From positions 310,001-374,000 of the forward strand of contig OY288189.1 in assembly GCA_958439205.1 (NCBI GenBank): a stretch of DNA of 64,000 nucleotides, written 5' to 3'. The DNA comes from an uncultured Allorhizobium sp. GTDB taxonomy: Bacteria > Pseudomonadota > Alphaproteobacteria > Rhizobiales > Rhizobiaceae. The notes under the pieces are model-generated. The model did no database searches. It was not told the DNA's origin and saw only the letters and a program-made list of their open reading frames with translations. Below are positions 8,392-16,762 of this stretch, one piece after another; the first letter of the stretch is position 1, and the number at the start of each line of letters is the position of its first letter. Made by a program: the position numbers and the translations under genes.

Positions 8392-9015
8392 TCAGCTATG
8401 CGCGAAAATGTCGGTTTCTTCCCAGCCCAGCAGATCCAGCTTGGCGCGTGTCGGCAGGAATTCGAAACAGGCCTTTGCGTGCTCCAATCGTCCATCGCGC
8501 ACGAGGCGGTGCATCAGCTTGTCGCGAAGCGCATGCAGATGCAGGACATCGGATGCCGCATATTCGAGCTGGGCCTGGCTCAGCGTTTCGGCCGCCCAGT
8601 CGGAGGACTGCTGTGCCTTTGAGATGTCGATTTCCAGCATCTCCTTCAGATTGTCCTTCAAGCCGTGCCTGTCGGTATAGGTCCGGATCAGACGAGACGC
8701 GATCTTCGTGCAGAAGACGCCGGTGGTGGTGACGCCGAAGGTATGAAAGAGGACGGCGATGTCGAATCGACCGTAATGGAAGATCTTCACACGCGCCGGA
8801 TCCGCCAGCATGGCAACCAGATTGGGCGCTTGCGCCTGCCCGGCAGCAATCCGGATGACATCGGCCGTGCCATCACCCGGCGAAAGCTGGACCACGCAAA
8901 GGCGATCCCGGCGCGGGACCAGACCGAGGGTTTCTGTGTCGATTGCTATGGCATCCGTATAGCGGGCTGCATCTGCGGCGGAGATATCTCCGTCGTGATA
9001 GCGAATTTTGGTCAT
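8392..9015 (-). CDS. RNase D-like 3'-5' exonuclease (DEDDy)
   Basis: A 207-aa DEDD-superfamily exonuclease domain acting on RNA 3' ends in the cytosol. Motif Exo I is AIDTETLGL near residue 23 and Exo II is FHYGRFDIAVL near 80 (Asp at about 85). Exo III is YAASDVLHLHAL, with tyrosine and aspartate three residues apart, which places it in the DEDDy class. It lacks the C-terminal HRDC domains of E. coli RNase D, as is common for short alphaproteobacterial versions. GGAGG lies 5 bases before the ATG at 9015. Confidence 0.88.
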   Translation of the reverse strand: MTKIRYHDGDISAADAARYTDAIAIDTETLGLVPRRDRLCVVQLSPGDGTADVIRIAAGQAQAPNLVAMLADPARVKIFHYGRFDIAVLFHTFGVTTTGVFCTKIASRLIRTYTDRHGLKDNLKEMLEIDISKAQQSSDWAAETLSQAQLEYAASDVLHLHALRDKLMHRLVRDGRLEHAKACFEFLPTRAKLDLLGWEETDIFAHS

Positions 9016-9334
9016 TTTTGCCTCCGGAAGCCATCGATCAGTTCTTGCCCGCTATAGCGGAAAGCTCCGGGCAGCACCATCCCGGGCCAGACCGGCGGGT
9101 CCGCTCGCCAGCAGGAGGGAGGTGAGATGAGGTTCGAAGGCGATGACAGCTTTGTGACAGGTGCATGCAGCAATTCGTGCAGGGCCTAAAACTGATCAAT
9201 TTGTGATCAAACGCGTGTTTGAATTCGGCGAATCGAAAGAGACGAAAGGCATTCGCGCGCCATTTGTTGAAGTCGAAACCCGTCTCTGCCCGAAGCTATG
9301 CAAGAAACGCACTGCTGCGTTGCAACAACCGCGA
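9016..9334. other. Intergenic region upstream of the small RNA
   Basis: About 320 bases between the divergent RNase D-like gene and the small RNA promoter. I see no credible coding frame, hairpin or repeat here. Confidence 0.5.
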
Positions 9335-9363
9335 TTGGCAAATCAGAGCGATGCGCATATAAC
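9335..9363 (+). promoter_or_regulatory. Sigma70-type promoter of the small RNA
   Basis: TTGGCA at 9335-9340 and TATAAC at 9358-9363 are separated by exactly 17 bases. The predicted start near 9370 falls 5 bases before the first hairpin of the small RNA. Confidence 0.75.
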
Positions 9364-9369
9364 AAAACC

Positions 9370-9490
9370 ATCGAAGCGGCGCACTCCTCCTCCCAGTGCC
9401 GCTCGGTAGGATCGGCAATACTCCTCCTCCTCCCAATTGCCGATCAAGTTTAAGAGCCTGGCGCATCCTCCTCCCGCGCCAGGCTCTTTT
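9370..9490 (+). ncRNA. Small RNA with three CCUCCUCCC-loop hairpins (cuckoo/CcsR-like)
   Basis: Three consecutive stem-loops expose an anti-Shine-Dalgarno-like loop. Hairpin 1 has arms AGCGG/CCGCT and CACT/AGTG (9375-9403) around exactly CCTCCTCCC (9386-9394). Hairpin 2 has GATCGGCAAT (9410-9419) and ATTGCCGATC (9436-9445) around ACTCCTCCTCCTCCCA. Hairpin 3 has a 13-bp stem (9452-9464 with 9476-9488) around ATCCTCCTCCC and ends in T-rich DNA, so it is also the terminator. This architecture matches the cuckoo RNA family of Rhizobiales and the CcsR RNAs of Rhodobacter as I know them. The transcript would be about 120 nt. No coding frame is conserved across it. Confidence 0.82.
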
Positions 9491-9613
9491 CATTTCTGGC
9501 TCCCCCATTTCGAGATCATCCTCAATGCCGGTCGCACCGCAGAGTGTTCTGCTTGCTGCAGAGGCGTGCGGACCCATATAAGGCCTTCAGGCGAAACCGC
9601 TGAGGAGGCATAC

Positions 9614-11038
9614 ATGTCGGTAAAGTTCGGGACGAGCGGATTGAGAGGACTGTCGACGGAGCTCGTCGGTTCTATTTCGGCGCTCTACGCCACCGCCTTT
9701 GCGCGGCACATGCTGGACAGCGGCGCTTTGCAGGCGGGATCGCCCGTGGTCATCGGCCGTGACTTTCGACCATCCAGCCCCGAAATCGCCGGCACAATCA
9801 TGGCTGCCGTGAAGCGCCTTGGACTTGAGCCCATCGACTGCGGCACGATCCCGACACCGGCACTCGCTCTTTACGGGGCCTCGATGGGGGCTGCAGGGAT
9901 CATGGTCACGGGCTCCCATATTCCTGCCGACCGGAATGGCATCAAGTTTTACCGACCTGACGGCGAAATCAACAAGAGCGACGAAGACGCCATCACTAGA
10001 CTCGCAAGCGAGCTCAAGGATAGTGCCGAGGCCAACATGGTCGATGCCGGCGTCGGAGCGAACCACGAAGCCGACGCGACGAAACTGTTCGTCGATCGCA
10101 ATCTCGGCGTCCTTCCGGCAGGCTCCCTCGCAGGAAAACGGATCGGGATCTACCAGCACAGCTCGGTTGCACGGGACATGCTGGTCACCGTGTTCGAACA
10201 TTTCGGTGCGACAGTGTTTCCGCTCGGGCGCTCGGAGCAGTTCATTCCGGTCGACACCGAGGCCGTTTCTCCCGACACCGTGACACAACTCGCCCGCTGG
10301 ACGGACGAACTGGCGCTCGATGCGGTTCTTTCGACAGACGGGGACGGCGACAGACCGCTGGTCGCGGACGAGCATGGCATGCCGCTTCGCGGCGACCTGC
10401 TCGGGCTGGTCACCGCACGTTTTCTTGGGGCAGCCGTCGTCGCGACACCTGTGACCTCGAATTCCGGCCTTGAACAGGATGGTGGCTTCAGCGTTCGGCG
10501 AACCCGGGTTGGGTCCCCCTATGTGATCGCCGCCATGGAAGAGGCGCTCGCGAGCGGCGAACGCGGCGTCATCGGTTTCGAGGCCAATGGTGGCCTGATG
10601 CTGGGATCGGACTTTGCGATCGGAGAAACCCTGCTCAAGGCCCTGCCGACCCGCGACAGCTTCCTGCCGGCGCTTGCCGTGCTTGGCACGGCCGCACAAC
10701 GCGGTCTGTCGCTTTCGGCACTGGTCAATGACTTCAATCTTCCAGTGGCGCTCAGCGACCGCCTGGAGAACTATGCGAGCGAGCGTAGCGCCTCTTTGAT
10801 GGCGCATCTGCGCGGCTCCAGGCAGCAGTTGGAGGCATTCCTCTCGCCGATCGGCACCGTCGAGACGGTGAGTGACATCGACGGGCTGCGGGTGACATTG
10901 ACCGACGGTCGCGTCATCCATTTCCGTCCGTCCGGCAATGCGCCGGAAATGCGGTGCTATGTCGAGGCGGCCGACGCGGACAATGCTGCGGCCCTGCTCA
11001 AGCAGGGTCTTTCGCTGCTTGCAAGCTGGTCGATCTGA
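9614..11038 (+). CDS. Phosphomannomutase/phosphoglucomutase-type phosphohexomutase
   Basis: Interconverts hexose 1- and 6-phosphates for surface polysaccharide precursors. All four active-site elements of the alpha-D-phosphohexomutase fold are visible in the 474-aa protein. These are the catalytic serine loop TGSHIPADRNG (near residue 101), the metal-binding DGDGDRP (near 240), the sugar-binding GFEANGG (near 320) and the phosphate-binding RPSGNAPEMR (near 440). TGSHIP replaces the more common TASHNP. The ATG at 9614 follows GAGGAGG; earlier starts would run through the small RNA. It resembles the rhizobial noeK-type enzymes, but sugar specificity cannot be read from sequence. Confidence 0.88.
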   Translation: MSVKFGTSGLRGLSTELVGSISALYATAFARHMLDSGALQAGSPVVIGRDFRPSSPEIAGTIMAAVKRLGLEPIDCGTIPTPALALYGASMGAAGIMVTGSHIPADRNGIKFYRPDGEINKSDEDAITRLASELKDSAEANMVDAGVGANHEADATKLFVDRNLGVLPAGSLAGKRIGIYQHSSVARDMLVTVFEHFGATVFPLGRSEQFIPVDTEAVSPDTVTQLARWTDELALDAVLSTDGDGDRPLVADEHGMPLRGDLLGLVTARFLGAAVVATPVTSNSGLEQDGGFSVRRTRVGSPYVIAAMEEALASGERGVIGFEANGGLMLGSDFAIGETLLKALPTRDSFLPALAVLGTAAQRGLSLSALVNDFNLPVALSDRLENYASERSASLMAHLRGSRQQLEAFLSPIGTVETVSDIDGLRVTLTDGRVIHFRPSGNAPEMRCYVEAADADNAAALLKQGLSLLASWSI

Positions 11039-11091
11039 ACCGAGCCGCCTGACGGGGCGTATTGGTTGATGACAGAAAACATGAGGACGTC

Positions 11092-11844
11092 ATGACCAAG
11101 ATTGCCTGGATTACCGGCTCAAGCACCGGCATCGGCCGTGCGCTGGCGGAACGACTGATACGCGACGGATGCCGCGTGGCCGTCAGTGCACGCAGCGCCG
11201 ATGCGCTCGCTTCACTGGCCGCGAGCCACCCGGGCAAGGTCGGCGTCTATCCGCTCGATGTGACCGATCCAGCCGCTGTGAAGCAGGTCTTCGCCTCGAT
11301 CGAGAACGAGATGGGCCCGGTCGATCTCGCGGTCTTTGCGGCCGGCTCCTATACGCGCGACTATGCTGAGGATTTTGATAGCGCGCGGACGCGGCAGATG
11401 TTCGAGCTCAACGTGCTCGGCACGGCGTCATGCCTGGAAACAGTGATGCCGGCGATGATTTCTCGTCGTCGCGGTCATATTGCAGTGGTGGCCTCGGTTT
11501 CGGGGTATGTGGGGCTGCCGGGCGCGGCGACATACGGCGCGACGAAGGCTGCTCTCAACGTGATGTGCGAAGCGCTCTATCCGGAGCTCGAGCGCCACGG
11601 CGTGAAAATGACCATCATCAATCCGGGTTTCGTCGATACGCCGCTGACGAAGAAGAACGACTTCCCCATGCCGTTCCTGGTGTCATCCGAAGAGGCGGCC
11701 GACACAATCGCCAAGGGGCTGGCGAAGGGGAAGTTCGAGATCATCTTCCCATGGAAGATGGCGCTTGCCATCCGCTTCCTGCATGCCCTGCCCCATTCGC
11801 TTCGCTTTGCGCTGACGCGCAAAATGCTGCGCCCAAATCCCTGA
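11092..11844 (+). CDS. Short-chain dehydrogenase/reductase
   Basis: NAD(P)-dependent oxidoreductase of the classical SDR family, 250 aa. The cofactor motif GSSTGIGRA lies at residues 8-16, NVLG near 110, and the catalytic Ser and YxxxK (SVSGYVGLPGAATYGATK) near 138-155. The C-terminal part is hydrophobic and basic, with possible membrane contact (FPWKMALAIRFLHALP). The ATG at 11092 has GAGG upstream. It converges on cfa with a 33-base gap. SDRs of this type recur beside the Cfa/DUF1365/flavoprotein set, so a lipid-related substrate is an inference only. Confidence 0.85.
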   Translation: MTKIAWITGSSTGIGRALAERLIRDGCRVAVSARSADALASLAASHPGKVGVYPLDVTDPAAVKQVFASIENEMGPVDLAVFAAGSYTRDYAEDFDSARTRQMFELNVLGTASCLETVMPAMISRRRGHIAVVASVSGYVGLPGAATYGATKAALNVMCEALYPELERHGVKMTIINPGFVDTPLTKKNDFPMPFLVSSEEAADTIAKGLAKGKFEIIFPWKMALAIRFLHALPHSLRFALTRKMLRPNP

Positions 11845-11877
11845 ACGCAGCATCTACTCAACATTCGAGGTCAAAGT

Positions 11878-13095
11878 TCAGGCTGGCTTGTCCAGCCTGA
11901 ACTGAACAACGTCGATGCGCCCGAAGCGGAAGCCGACCGCGCAATAATGCAGATAGAGACGCCACATGCGGTAGAAGCGGCGATCGAAGCCCAAGGGCTC
12001 GATCTTCTGCCAGTTGGCGGTGAAGGCATGGTCCCAGGCGATCAGCGTGCGATCATAGTCGCGGCCGAACCGGAAGCGGTCGCCAATCTTCAGACCGGCA
12101 GCTTCCGCATCCCGCTCGAAGACGGTGACCGAGGGCAGCATGCCACCCGGGAAGATATAGGTCTGGATGAAATCAGCGCTGCGGCGATAATAGTCGAAGC
12201 GGCTTTCGTCGATGGTGATCGTCTGGATGAGGGCCTTGCCACCCTGAACCAAGCGTTCCTGCACGGACTTGAAATAGACCGGCCAATTCTCTTCGCCGAC
12301 GGCCTCGAACATCTCGATCGAGACGATCTTGTCGAACTGGCCGCGGCAGTCGCGGTAATCCTCCAGCCGGATGTCGACCCGATCGGCAAAGCCTGCCTTT
12401 TCCAAGCGGTCGCGGGCGAACTTCGCCTGTTCGTTGGACAGGGTGAGGCCGGTGACCCGACAGCCGGTCTTGCGGATAGCATGCTCGGCAAAGCCGCCCC
12501 AGCCGCATCCGATTTCCAGGACGTGATCATCCGGCCCGATCTGCAGCTCTTCGACGATGCGGGCGTATTTGGCTTCCTGAGCATCCGCGAGGCTCATTGC
12601 CGGCGCCGTGTAGAGCGCCGAGGAATAGGTCATGGTCTGGTCGAGCCAGAGACCATAGAAGGCATTCCCAAGATCGTAATGATAGGCGATATTTCGCCGG
12701 CTACCCTTTTTCGAGTTGCGGCGCAGCTTGTGGCGCAGGCGCGCCAGCGCCTTGAACAGGGATGAGGAGGCGAGCACCGCACCGAGCTGAGCCTCATTGG
12801 ACAAAGCGAGTTCCAGCACGGCGCCGATATCGGGCGAATCGAGGTCGCCGTCCATGAAGGACTGTGCGAAGCCGAGCGTTCCGCCGGTCAGGAGACGGAA
12901 GACAGGGCTTGCATTGCGCACGCACAAGACGGCATTCGGCCCCGGCTTTGCGCCAATCGCCACATGCTCTCCGTATCCTTCGAATTGCAGTGTGAGACGC
13001 CCGACGGCGATGCGATCGGCCCAGCGGCACATCATGCGCTGCCAGAATGTGAGAGAGCTAACCACAGGGTGCATTTCCTGCTCAGCGTGACTCAT
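11878..13095 (-). CDS. cfa: Cyclopropane-fatty-acyl-phospholipid synthase-like methyltransferase
   Basis: SAM-dependent methylation of the double bond in membrane phospholipid acyl chains. The 405-aa protein has the family's N-terminal lipid-binding part and a YHYDLGNAFYGLWLD motif near residue 138. The SAM-binding VLEIGCGWGGFAEHA follows near 190, and the bicarbonate/acyl-site region IETFEAVG-like (here IEMFEAVGEENW) near 260. The start overlaps the DUF1365 stop by four bases (ATGA), so the flavoprotein, DUF1365 and cfa genes form one unit. In Rhodobacter the equivalent Cfa-like enzyme belongs to the RpoE/ChrR singlet-oxygen response and methylates fatty acids en route to furan fatty acids; whether this one cyclopropanates or methylates is not decided. 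Confidence 0.9.
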   Translation of the reverse strand: MSHAEQEMHPVVSSLTFWQRMMCRWADRIAVGRLTLQFEGYGEHVAIGAKPGPNAVLCVRNASPVFRLLTGGTLGFAQSFMDGDLDSPDIGAVLELALSNEAQLGAVLASSSLFKALARLRHKLRRNSKKGSRRNIAYHYDLGNAFYGLWLDQTMTYSSALYTAPAMSLADAQEAKYARIVEELQIGPDDHVLEIGCGWGGFAEHAIRKTGCRVTGLTLSNEQAKFARDRLEKAGFADRVDIRLEDYRDCRGQFDKIVSIEMFEAVGEENWPVYFKSVQERLVQGGKALIQTITIDESRFDYYRRSADFIQTYIFPGGMLPSVTVFERDAEAAGLKIGDRFRFGRDYDRTLIAWDHAFTANWQKIEPLGFDRRFYRMWRLYLHYCAVGFRFGRIDVVQFRLDKPA

Positions 13096-13886
13096 GACTT
13101 ATTCATCCCATTCTGCACGACGATCGTAGACGCTATTCTGGCTGCTGCCGGCTCATGTCGATAGATGGGAACCCCCTTCCACCAAAGCCTCAGTGCCTCC
13201 CAATGGATGCCACCCATCACTTTGAGGGTCATCAAAGGGTACTTCAGCAACATGTGCAACAAGCCTCTATCCGACAAAGGACGGCGCCGGCCGGAAAAAG
13301 TTGCAAACAAAAGTGGCCCATCGGGATCGCTCTCGCCGATATTGATCGCGACATCGTCATCCGGCGGGCTGATGCGGAAATTGTATTCGCAGTTCATCGG
13401 CATGAAGGGCGAGACATACATCTCCTTGGCGCAGCTGTGGCGCAGGATACCGTTCGCTTCTGCTTCCACCGGGATCACATAGGTGTGGCGCTCGTTGAAG
13501 GTGTTGCACACCTCATACAGCACTGCGGCAAGGCCGCCTTCGGCCCGGTAGCAGAAGAAGACGGTGATCGGATTGAAGACATAGCCGAGAATCCGGGGAT
13601 AGCAGAGCATGCGGATCTTCCAGCCGGCGTCTTCCAGCCCTGCAGCGGCCAGGCGTTCCTCAAGCCAGGAGCGCAGTTCTCCGGCGCGACCATTGCCATG
13701 ATCGACATCATGCACGGAATACAGTGCGGCGCGGTTGTAGCCGAAGAGGCGCAAGCCGTTGTTCAGCTCATCGATTTCGTCGAGGTCGATCAAAAGCGAG
13801 AAGACGCTGTAGCGAAGGCTATGCTTCTTGGGCCGGCTGCGGACATGTAGCACATGCCCTGCATAGATGGCGGACTGAAAAGTCAT
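13092..13886 (-). CDS. DUF1365 family protein
   Basis: A 264-aa member of DUF1365 (COG3496). Signatures seen are the N-terminal SAIYAGHVLHVRSRPKKH, the RMLCYPRILGYVFNPITVFFCY block near residue 92, and the KEMYVSPFMPMNCEYNF segment near 155. There are no obvious membrane spans. It overlaps both neighbours by four bases. The family is consistently found with Cfa-like methylases and COG2907-type flavoproteins, and in Rhodobacter such proteins take part in furan fatty acid formation and ChrR-dependent signalling. The reaction of this protein is inferred from neighbourhood only. Confidence 0.88.
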   Translation of the reverse strand: MTFQSAIYAGHVLHVRSRPKKHSLRYSVFSLLIDLDEIDELNNGLRLFGYNRAALYSVHDVDHGNGRAGELRSWLEERLAAAGLEDAGWKIRMLCYPRILGYVFNPITVFFCYRAEGGLAAVLYEVCNTFNERHTYVIPVEAEANGILRHSCAKEMYVSPFMPMNCEYNFRISPPDDDVAINIGESDPDGPLLFATFSGRRRPLSDRGLLHMLLKYPLMTLKVMGGIHWEALRLWWKGVPIYRHEPAAARIASTIVVQNGMNKS

Positions 13887-15241
13887 TCCGCAGCCTCAAG
13901 CTGACGGCCGATGACGATGCGGCCGGATTCGTTTTCGACCGACCAGGGACGGCGAACGCCGCCTAGCGCCTCGGCGACAGCAAGGCCCGCTTGCAGGCCA
14001 TCCTCGTGAAAGCCGCTTCCGAAATAGGCGCCGCAGAACCATGTGTTGCGGCGACCCTGCAGCTGCCAGATCCGGCGCTGAGCACGGATGGCGGCGACAT
14101 CGAACAGCGGATGTTCATAGTTGAATGTCCGGATGACCTTGGACGGGTCGATCGGGCGGCATGGGTTGAGCGTCACGAAGAGCGGGGTCGCCGGATCGAG
14201 CGACTGCAGCATGTTCATCCAATAGGTGACGCAGAGGGTTTCGCTCGCGTCTGCCTGCTTGCCGGCGACGTAGTTCCAGCTCGACCAGACAGACTTGCGC
14301 TTGGGCATCAACTGCTCGTCCGAATGGAGCACGGCGAGATTAGGCGTGTACTGGAAGGACTCCAGGATCTCACGCTCCTCGGTGTCGGCATCTTCAAGCA
14401 GGTCAATGCTCTGATTGGCATGGGTGGCGAGTACGACATCATCGTAGGCTTCGACGCCGCCATGCACGTCTGTGACTTCCACACCGGTAATGCCGCGACG
14501 AACGCCCGTCACGGCTGTGCCTAGCCGCACCTCGCCAGAGAAATCAGCGAGGATCCGCGCAACGTATTCGCGGCTGCCACCCTTCACGGTGCGCCAGCGC
14601 GGACGATCCTTGAGGACCAGCAAGCCGTGGTTTGCGAAAAAGCGAATGAAGGCGTGGAGCGGATAAAGCCGCATCTCCGAAGCCGTGGTCGACCAGATGG
14701 CGGCCCCCATCGGCAGCAGGTGATCCTCAATGAAGGATGGCGCATAGTCGGCCGAGGCCAGATAGTCGCCGAGCGATACGCCCTCGAGCTCACGGCGATC
14801 AAGAAGGCCCGGCGCTTCCTTGTAGAAGCGGAGGATGTCCTTGACCATGCGCCAGAATCGCGGGCGCAGGATGTTCGACTTCTGCCCCAGGAGACCGGAA
14901 AGGCCCGAGCCCGAATATTCGAAGGCTCCATCACCAAGCGACGCTGCAAAGGACATGTTTGACGGCAGGGTCGGGACGTCGAGATGCTCGAACAGCTTCA
15001 CGAGATTGGGATAGTTGCGGTCGTTATAGACGATGAAGCCGGTGTCGACGGGAATATCCTTGGCTGCGCCCGGCGCCAGGACCGTATTGGAATGGCCACC
15101 CGGCCGGCTCTCCGTTTCATAGAGAACGACGTCGGCGCTTTTCGACAGCAACCAGGCGCAGGAGAGACCTGAAATGCCCGATCCGATGACCGCGATCCTG
15201 CGTTTACCGCTGAATGCGGCCTTCGTCGTACCAGTGTCCAT
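13883..15241 (-). CDS. FAD-dependent amine-oxidase-like protein (COG2907 type)
   Basis: A 452-aa flavoprotein. The Rossmann motif IAVIGSGISGLSCAWLLS (near residue 14) and the following acidic ETESRPGGHS form the FAD ADP-binding site. A further FCGAYFGSGFHEDGLQAGLAVAEAL block near the C-terminus closes the FAD site, as in amine-oxidase-like enzymes. I chose the ATG at 15241, preceded by AAAGGG; an in-frame TTG at 15283 is weaker and would overlap the promoter. First gene of the unit that continues into DUF1365 and cfa. A fatty-acid desaturase or oxidase role is suggested by Rhodobacter homologues, not shown here. Confidence 0.88.
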   Translation of the reverse strand: MDTGTTKAAFSGKRRIAVIGSGISGLSCAWLLSKSADVVLYETESRPGGHSNTVLAPGAAKDIPVDTGFIVYNDRNYPNLVKLFEHLDVPTLPSNMSFAASLGDGAFEYSGSGLSGLLGQKSNILRPRFWRMVKDILRFYKEAPGLLDRRELEGVSLGDYLASADYAPSFIEDHLLPMGAAIWSTTASEMRLYPLHAFIRFFANHGLLVLKDRPRWRTVKGGSREYVARILADFSGEVRLGTAVTGVRRGITGVEVTDVHGGVEAYDDVVLATHANQSIDLLEDADTEEREILESFQYTPNLAVLHSDEQLMPKRKSVWSSWNYVAGKQADASETLCVTYWMNMLQSLDPATPLFVTLNPCRPIDPSKVIRTFNYEHPLFDVAAIRAQRRIWQLQGRRNTWFCGAYFGSGFHEDGLQAGLAVAEALGGVRRPWSVENESGRIVIGRQLEAAE

Positions 15242-15283
15242 TACCCGCCCTTTACAAACTCTTTTATCCAATGGATTCGCCAA

Positions 15284-15313
15284 TGATTACGCAAGGTAAA
15301 TCTCAATGGATTG
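15284..15313 (-). promoter_or_regulatory. Candidate ECF-type promoter for the flavoprotein-DUF1365-cfa unit
   Basis: Read on the minus strand, CAATCC (15313-15308) and TAATCA (15289-15284) are 18 bases apart. This resembles the TGATCC-N18-TAA pattern of RpoE/ECF11 promoters with two mismatches in the -35. It would give a leader of about 35 bases before the ATG at 15241. Confidence 0.4.
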
Positions 15314-15339
15314 ATTGGCGCGAATAAATTCGCATCCGG

Positions 15340-15368
15340 TGATCCGTCCGCGAAACGGCGGCGTAAAG
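15340..15368 (+). promoter_or_regulatory. Candidate ECF-type autoregulatory promoter of the sigma factor
   Basis: TGATCC at 15340-15345 and TAAAG at 15364-15368 are 18 bases apart, a full match to the -35 and spacing known for RpoE (ECF11) promoters in alphaproteobacteria. It lies about 110 bases before the sigma factor start. Confidence 0.6.
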
Positions 15369-15482
15369 CGCTTCATGATGAACGCGATACACATCTCGGC
15401 AGATGCGTGCCACAATGACCCCGGGCGAACCGCACGGCAACAGGTCGTTGCGTCGCTCAAACGAGGGAAAAAAAGCGTTTCG

Positions 15483-16052
15483 ATGACCGAGTCGGTGGAA
15501 GAACTGGACCAGCGTAACTTCTCGCAGCTTTTGGCCGCCGTTGGCCGCGATAGAGACATCGAAGCATTCGAGACGATCTTCAAATATTACGGTCCAAAGG
15601 TGCGTGCCTACATGGCGAAGCTTGCCCGCGATGGGCAGGCGGCCGAAGAACTGATGCAGGAGACGATGCTCGCTGTCTGGAACAAGGCCGAGCAGTTCGA
15701 CCCGACAAGGGGAAATGTTTCCAGCTGGATCTTCACCATCGCTCGAAATCAACGCATCGACGCCTTCCGTCGCGAAAAACGTCCGACCTTCGACCCGTCT
15801 GATCCGGCCTTCGTGCCCGATGACGTGCCGCCGGCCGATGTCGAATTCGAAGGCAGGCAGGAGGCAGATCGCCTGCGCCGCGCCATGGAAACCCTACCAC
15901 CCGAACAGCTCGAACTCCTCAAAATGTCATTCTACAGAGAAGCATCCCACAGCATGATCGCAGCCGAACTCGGACTGCCGATGGGAACCGTCAAATCCCG
16001 CATTCGCCTCGCCTTTGCGAAGCTGCGCGCAGCCTTGGAGGAGCGAGCATGA
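15483..16052 (+). CDS. rpoE: ECF RNA polymerase sigma factor (RpoE/ECF11-like)
   Basis: A 189-aa sigma factor with region 2 (EAFETIFKYYGPKVRAYMAK to NVSSWIFTIARNQRIDAFRR, about residues 27-95). A short acidic linker with a DPSDPAFVPDD stretch follows, then region 4 with the helix-turn-helix YREASHSMIAAELGLPMGTVKSRIR (about 148-175). The stop overlaps the ChrR-type anti-sigma start by four bases, the standard arrangement for the sigma that controls the singlet-oxygen response. I chose the ATG at 15483; no strong ribosome binding site is adjacent, only GAGGGA about 15 bases upstream, so the start is less certain than the gene. Confidence 0.92.
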   Translation: MTESVEELDQRNFSQLLAAVGRDRDIEAFETIFKYYGPKVRAYMAKLARDGQAAEELMQETMLAVWNKAEQFDPTRGNVSSWIFTIARNQRIDAFRREKRPTFDPSDPAFVPDDVPPADVEFEGRQEADRLRRAMETLPPEQLELLKMSFYREASHSMIAAELGLPMGTVKSRIRLAFAKLRAALEERA

Positions 16053-16723
16053 CGCTCCACGTTCAACATCATCTGAGCGACGAACTGCTGCTCGATTACG
16101 CGACCGGAAATCTGGCCGAGGGCTGGAGCATTGCGGTTGCGACGCACCTGGCGCTCTGCCCGGCCTGCCGCGATCGGCTTTCCTTCATGGAACACACCGG
16201 CGGTCAGCTTCTCGAAGCGACCGAAGTGAAGTCTGAGGAAACCTCATCCGCAGACAGCTGGGCTTCCATGAAAGCCAAGCTCGGAAAGAACGGTGGCGCG
16301 ACGTCCTCCGTCAAGCCTGTTGCCATGCCGGCCGACATTCCCGTCCTGCCCGAGCCCCTGCGTTCTTATCTGGGCGGCGATGTGGAGGCCCTGAAATGGA
16401 AGGCTCTCGGTCGCGGCGCGTATCATATCCCGATCAAGACCGGTGATTCGGAAAGTCAGGTTCGCTTGCTCAAGATCCCGGCCGGCAAGCCTGTGCCCGA
16501 ACATTCGCATGGCGGGCGGGAACTGACGCTTGTACTCAAGGGTGCCTTCACCGATGGTGCGACCGTGTTCAAGCGCGGTGACATCGAGGAAGCCGACGAG
16601 ACGTTGACGCACCAGCCGGTGGCGACACCGGACGAGGATTGCATCTGTCTCGCAGTGACCGACGCACCGCTGAAGTTCAAGAGCCTTCTGGTCCGTCTGG
16701 TCCAGCCGGTTCTCGGAATCTGA
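16049..16723 (+). CDS. chrR: ChrR-family zinc anti-sigma factor
   Basis: Holds the sigma factor inactive until singlet oxygen or related stress. The 224-aa protein has an N-terminal zinc anti-sigma domain with HLSDELLLDYATG at residue 8 and HLALCPACR near 33 (His-x3-Cys-x2-Cys). A C-terminal cupin domain follows with metal-ligand residues PEHSHGGRELTLVLKG near 151 and a late histidine near 190. This two-domain layout is that of Rhodobacter ChrR, where the cupin is needed for the stress response. Translation is coupled to the sigma gene by an ATGA overlap. Confidence 0.93.
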   Translation: MTLHVQHHLSDELLLDYATGNLAEGWSIAVATHLALCPACRDRLSFMEHTGGQLLEATEVKSEETSSADSWASMKAKLGKNGGATSSVKPVAMPADIPVLPEPLRSYLGGDVEALKWKALGRGAYHIPIKTGDSESQVRLLKIPAGKPVPEHSHGGRELTLVLKGAFTDGATVFKRGDIEEADETLTHQPVATPDEDCICLAVTDAPLKFKSLLVRLVQPVLGI

Positions 16724-16762
16724 TTAAAGGCCGGGCAGGCGCCCGGCCGAGAGGGAAGACAA

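Noticed and set aside
15242..15283. TTG at 15283 as start of the flavoprotein
   Set aside because: It would place the start within the promoter region and has no ribosome binding site; the ATG at 15241 follows AAAGGG.
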